Program-made: the position numbers and the translations under genes | Assembly (NCBI GenBank): GCA_900548875.1 | Contig: URMA01000105.1 | Span: 1 to 9,059, forward strand | Reading direction: 5' to 3' | From: an uncultured Porphyromonadaceae bacterium | GTDB taxonomy: Bacteria > Bacteroidota > Bacteroidia > Bacteroidales > Muribaculaceae | Length of the DNA: 9,059 nucleotides | Part shown: positions 6,744-9,059 of the stretch, piece by piece | How positions within the stretch are numbered: position 1 is the first letter of the stretch | How the letters are laid out: the number at the start of each line of letters is the position of its first letter | The notes under the pieces: model-generated | The model's database searches: none | The model's input: only the letters and a program-made list of their open reading frames with translations | What the model was told of the DNA's origin: nothing

Positions 6744-8039
6744 ATGACCTACCAAGAAGCAATAGACTATCTGTTCAACAAAACGCTTGTATTCCAACAC
6801 ATCGGAGCACAAGCCTATAAACCCGGACTGGAAACTGCCCTGCAACTGGGCAACCTGTTCGGCAATCCACAAAACAACTATAAAACCGTTCACGTTGCCG
6901 GGACAAACGGAAAGGGGTCAACTTCCCACCTATTGGCAGCCATTCTGCAAAAAAGCGGCTACAAGGTCGGCCTGTTCACCTCCCCTCACCTGATTGATTT
7001 CCGCGAACGTATCAAAGTAAACGGCGAAATGATGGGAAAAGACGATGTCGTGGACTTTCTCCAGCGTTTTCTTTCTTCCGGCTATGACGGACGGCAACCG
7101 TCGTTCTTCGAACTGACAACCATCATGGCATTCGACTATTTCAGCCGACAGAATGTAGATATCGCCGTTATTGAAGTGGGTTTGGGCGGACGCCTTGACA
7201 GCACCAATATCCTGACTCCACTATTAAGCGTTATCACCAATATTTCATTCGACCATACGCAATTTCTGGGCAATACTTTGACGGAAATTGCATCGGAAAA
7301 AGCGGGCATTATCAAGCCTTCGATTCCGGTTGTGATTGGAGAAACGGTAGAGGAAACACGCCCGGTTTTCGGCAAGCGTGCAGAATCACAGAATGCACCG
7401 ATTATTTTTGCTGAAGATTGCCCTGAACTGCTTAAAGCTATCCACCTCAACGACAGGCTCGAGATAGAGAGCAAAAGTTTCGGCACATTGTCCGGCGAAC
7501 TTTCGGGTGAATGTCAGAATAAAAATGCCAATACGGTTCTCTGTGCCGTTAAACAACTGCAACAGTTAGGACTGAATATTCCGGTTTCGGCCATCGCCGA
7601 AGGTTTTGCCAACGTCTGCCAACTGACAGGATTGATGGGACGCTGGATGAAGATTGTCGATACGCCACGCACTTTCTGCGATACCGGTCACAACACCGGA
7701 GGTTTCCAGTATATTATCCGCCAACTTTCAGGAAGCAGTTACAGCCGATTGCACATCGTCATCGGATTCGTCAGCGATAAAGACGTACATTCGATTTTAG
7801 GGATGTTGCCGAAAGATGCCGTCTACTACTTCACGCAGGCATCAGTGCCCCGAGCTTTAAACAGCAACAAACTGAAAGAACTCGCCGAAGAATGCGGACT
7901 TAACGGCACAGCCTACCCGACAGTGGCATCGGCCTATGAGGCGGCCCAAAAAGAAAGTGCCCCCACCGACATGATTTACATCGGAGGAAGCACCTTTATC
8001 GTAGCCGATTTGCTTTCTGCTATCAGCGACAAGCGATAA
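6744..8039 (+). CDS. folC: Folylpolyglutamate synthase / dihydrofolate synthase
   Basis: This encodes a 431-residue cytoplasmic Mur-ligase-family enzyme. FolC adds glutamate to folates with ATP and in many bacteria also makes dihydrofolate from dihydropteroate. Seen in order: P-loop HVAGTNGKGSTSH (50-62), TSPHLIDFRERIKVNG (79-94), EVGLGGRLDSTN (144-155), TNISFDHTQFLG with His171 (165-176), and SEKAGIIKP, whose Lys186 is the position carbamylated in the family. The C-terminal domain has FCDTGHNTGG (311-320), equivalent to the DxxHN motif, with Asp313 and His316. Length is normal for FolC. The reading frame is open from TTG 6717, inside the second CHR gene, but ATG 6744 (MTYQEAIDYLF), 4 bases after that gene's stop, matches the usual FolC N-terminus. 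The gene ends without its own hairpin: its last 17 bases overlap the convergent ridA. Whether it has both activities cannot be told here. Confidence 0.95.
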   Translation: MTYQEAIDYLFNKTLVFQHIGAQAYKPGLETALQLGNLFGNPQNNYKTVHVAGTNGKGSTSHLLAAILQKSGYKVGLFTSPHLIDFRERIKVNGEMMGKDDVVDFLQRFLSSGYDGRQPSFFELTTIMAFDYFSRQNVDIAVIEVGLGGRLDSTNILTPLLSVITNISFDHTQFLGNTLTEIASEKAGIIKPSIPVVIGETVEETRPVFGKRAESQNAPIIFAEDCPELLKAIHLNDRLEIESKSFGTLSGELSGECQNKNANTVLCAVKQLQQLGLNIPVSAIAEGFANVCQLTGLMGRWMKIVDTPRTFCDTGHNTGGFQYIIRQLSGSSYSRLHIVIGFVSDKDVHSILGMLPKDAVYYFTQASVPRALNSNKLKELAEECGLNGTAYPTVASAYEAAQKESAPTDMIYIGGSTFIVADLLSAISDKR

Positions 8040-8400
8040 CTTCAATTTCCACCCTTGCCTGCTTCGGCAACTCCTTAACAGCTACAGCCGAGCGGGCGGG
8101 GAATACTTTACTGAATTCGGAAGCATAAACTTCGTTCATTTCCGCAAAAGTCGACATGTCAGTCAAAAACACGGTTGTCTTCACCACATTGTCGAGTGTC
8201 AGCCCTGCTTCGGCAAGAATTGCCTTAATGTTGGCAATTGAGTTGCGTGTCTGTTCCGCCACAGTTTCCGGCATTTCACCGGTTTTGGCATCAATTGGCA
8301 ACTGGCCGGAAACAAAGAGAAATGTTCCCGTATCAACAGCCTGACTGTACGGCCCGATTGCTCCGGGCGCATTGTTGGTTGAAATTTCGTTTTTAGCCAT
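8023..8400 (-). CDS. ridA: RidA family reactive enamine/imine deaminase
   Basis: This encodes a 125-residue protein of the YjgF/YER057c/UK114 family, which as a homotrimer hydrolyses reactive 2-aminoacrylate and other enamine/imine intermediates to 2-ketoacids plus ammonia, protecting PLP enzymes. Visible motifs are the N-terminal APGAIGPYSQAV (11-22, Tyr18), LFVSGQLPID (28-37), and FPARSAVAVKELPKQARVEIEVIA, carrying Arg103, which aligns with the substrate-carboxylate-binding Arg105 of E. coli RidA, and Glu118 at the position of Glu120. All expected residues for an active RidA (rather than an Rid subfamily lacking the arginine) appear present. The ATG at 8400 is 3 bases after the YihY-family stop, so the two genes are most likely one transcript. 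The stop (8023-8025) lies inside folC on the opposite strand. Confidence 0.95.
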   Translation of the reverse strand: MAKNEISTNNAPGAIGPYSQAVDTGTFLFVSGQLPIDAKTGEMPETVAEQTRNSIANIKAILAEAGLTLDNVVKTTVFLTDMSTFAEMNEVYASEFSKVFPARSAVAVKELPKQARVEIEVIACR

Positions 8401-8403
8401 ATT

Positions 8404-9059
8404 CTATATTTTTGTCTGTTTGATTAATTCCGAAAGTCGCATGTTTCTGCCCTCCGAGCTCTGTTTCATCCACTTGCGGATATCAAGCAACGCCTCATTG
8501 CGACGCAGTTCTGAAATGAAATTCGAATAGCCGATATTGTCGTAACGCCTCAAAAACTCATTCAGCGACATTCGCGACAAATTGATGGCCGGCTGATAGG
8601 AATGGGAATCATCATCATTTATCACCATAGAAAGCATTCCTGCATCGACAAGTTTGTTGATAATCATATTTACCAGACGTATCGGCACATCGTAATTTTC
8701 CATAAGCTGAGTTTTGGTCAACGGCGACTTGCCTTCCTCAAAACGCTTCACAATGACAAGCACCAGAAAGACCGTCAGCTCATCCATATAGCTCCGTGAT
8801 ATATGGGCTATCGACGAAGAATAGTTGAAGCGGAACACGTTTTGAGAAGCATAGGTCAGCACTACCCCTCCGATGCATATCAGCCATGTCATGTACATCC
8901 ATATCAAGAACAAGGGAAGGAAAGAAAAACTACCGTAGATGGCATTGTACTTGGAAACATACATCTGCCCGCTGACAAACACGTATTGCAACACCTGAAA
9001 CAGCACTCCGCAAATAAAGCCCGACATGAGAGCATATTTTGCCTTGACCTTGGTGTAGG
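8404..9059 (-). CDS. YihY/BrkB-family inner-membrane protein with cytoplasmic C-terminal extension (partial)
   Basis: The reading frame is open to the right window edge, so this is the C-terminal part of a longer gene; 217 residues are visible and ATG 9027 is internal. The membrane part carries the YihY/BrkB signature: TKVKAKYALMSGFICGVLFQ, then YNAIYGSFSFLPLFLIWMYM and a final helix (TWLICIGGVVLTYASQNVF). The family was once misnamed ribonuclease BN; its biochemical function is unknown. After the last helix come about 140 residues: a segment starting VFLVLVIVKRFEEGKSPLTK and looking like a winged helix (LTKTQLMENYDVPIRLVNMI, then a basic-hydrophobic helix and a short strand pair), then a charged helical tail ending RLSELIKQTKI. 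Such tails occur on Bacteroidota members. It is the first visible gene of the operon with ridA, 3 bases apart. Confidence 0.88.
   Translation of the reverse strand, partial: YTKVKAKYALMSGFICGVLFQVLQYVFVSGQMYVSKYNAIYGSFSFLPLFLIWMYMTWLICIGGVVLTYASQNVFRFNYSSSIAHISRSYMDELTVFLVLVIVKRFEEGKSPLTKTQLMENYDVPIRLVNMIINKLVDAGMLSMVINDDDSHSYQPAINLSRMSLNEFLRRYDNIGYSNFISELRRNEALLDIRKWMKQSSEGRNMRLSELIKQTKI

Noticed and set aside
1..9059. Mobile element, prophage, CRISPR, tRNA or rRNA
   Set aside because: No transposase-, integrase- or phage-like protein, no long terminal repeats, no regularly spaced repeats and no tRNA-like cloverleaf were seen on either strand.

Overview
The window reads as an ordinary chromosomal stretch from a member of the Bacteroidota, most likely the order Bacteroidales. 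This rests on a TonB-dependent receptor with an N-terminal carboxypeptidase-regulatory-like domain, A-rich leaders without clear Shine-Dalgarno sequences, a TAnnTTTG-type -7 element, a short (470-residue) CstA, a YihY-family protein with a cytoplasmic C-terminal extension, and mid-range base composition. I cannot name a genus from the sequence alone.

Layout. Bases 3-431 (+) hold the C-terminal end of a phosphoglucosamine/phosphohexose mutase cut by the window edge; its first ~85 bases do not look like the family. A hairpin (466-497) lies between it and a carbon-starvation (CstA) transporter, 514-1926 (+), which has its own terminator. A solitary TonB-dependent receptor follows, 2032-4449 (+). 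A bidirectional terminator (4464-4493) separates it from a convergent, exported alpha/beta hydrolase, 4523-5542 (-). The hydrolase shares a 79-base divergent promoter region with a compact operon: two half-size chromate-transporter (CHR) proteins, 5622-6194 and 6206-6739, and the folate gene folC, 6744-8039 (+). Running toward folC from the right edge is a second operon: a YihY/BrkB-family membrane protein (partial, to the edge) followed by ridA. The last 17 bases of ridA overlap the end of folC tail to tail.

How the genes fit together. Most are housekeeping or envelope functions: amino-sugar/cell-wall precursor supply, uptake of small carbon compounds or peptides, outer-membrane import, an exported esterase or peptidase, folate polyglutamylation and removal of reactive enamines. 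The two CHR halves probably form one transporter, and their tight linkage to folC is transcriptional. I see no insertion sequence, phage gene, CRISPR array, tRNA or rRNA, and no defence or biosynthetic cluster.

I found no convincing undescribed system. The points most worth a second look are the abnormal 5' edge (possible chimeric join), the hairpin 16 bases upstream of the cstA start, the repeat-rich leader of the receptor gene, the dyad inside the divergent promoter region, and the winged-helix-like tail on the YihY-family protein. All gaps between genes are under 110 bases.
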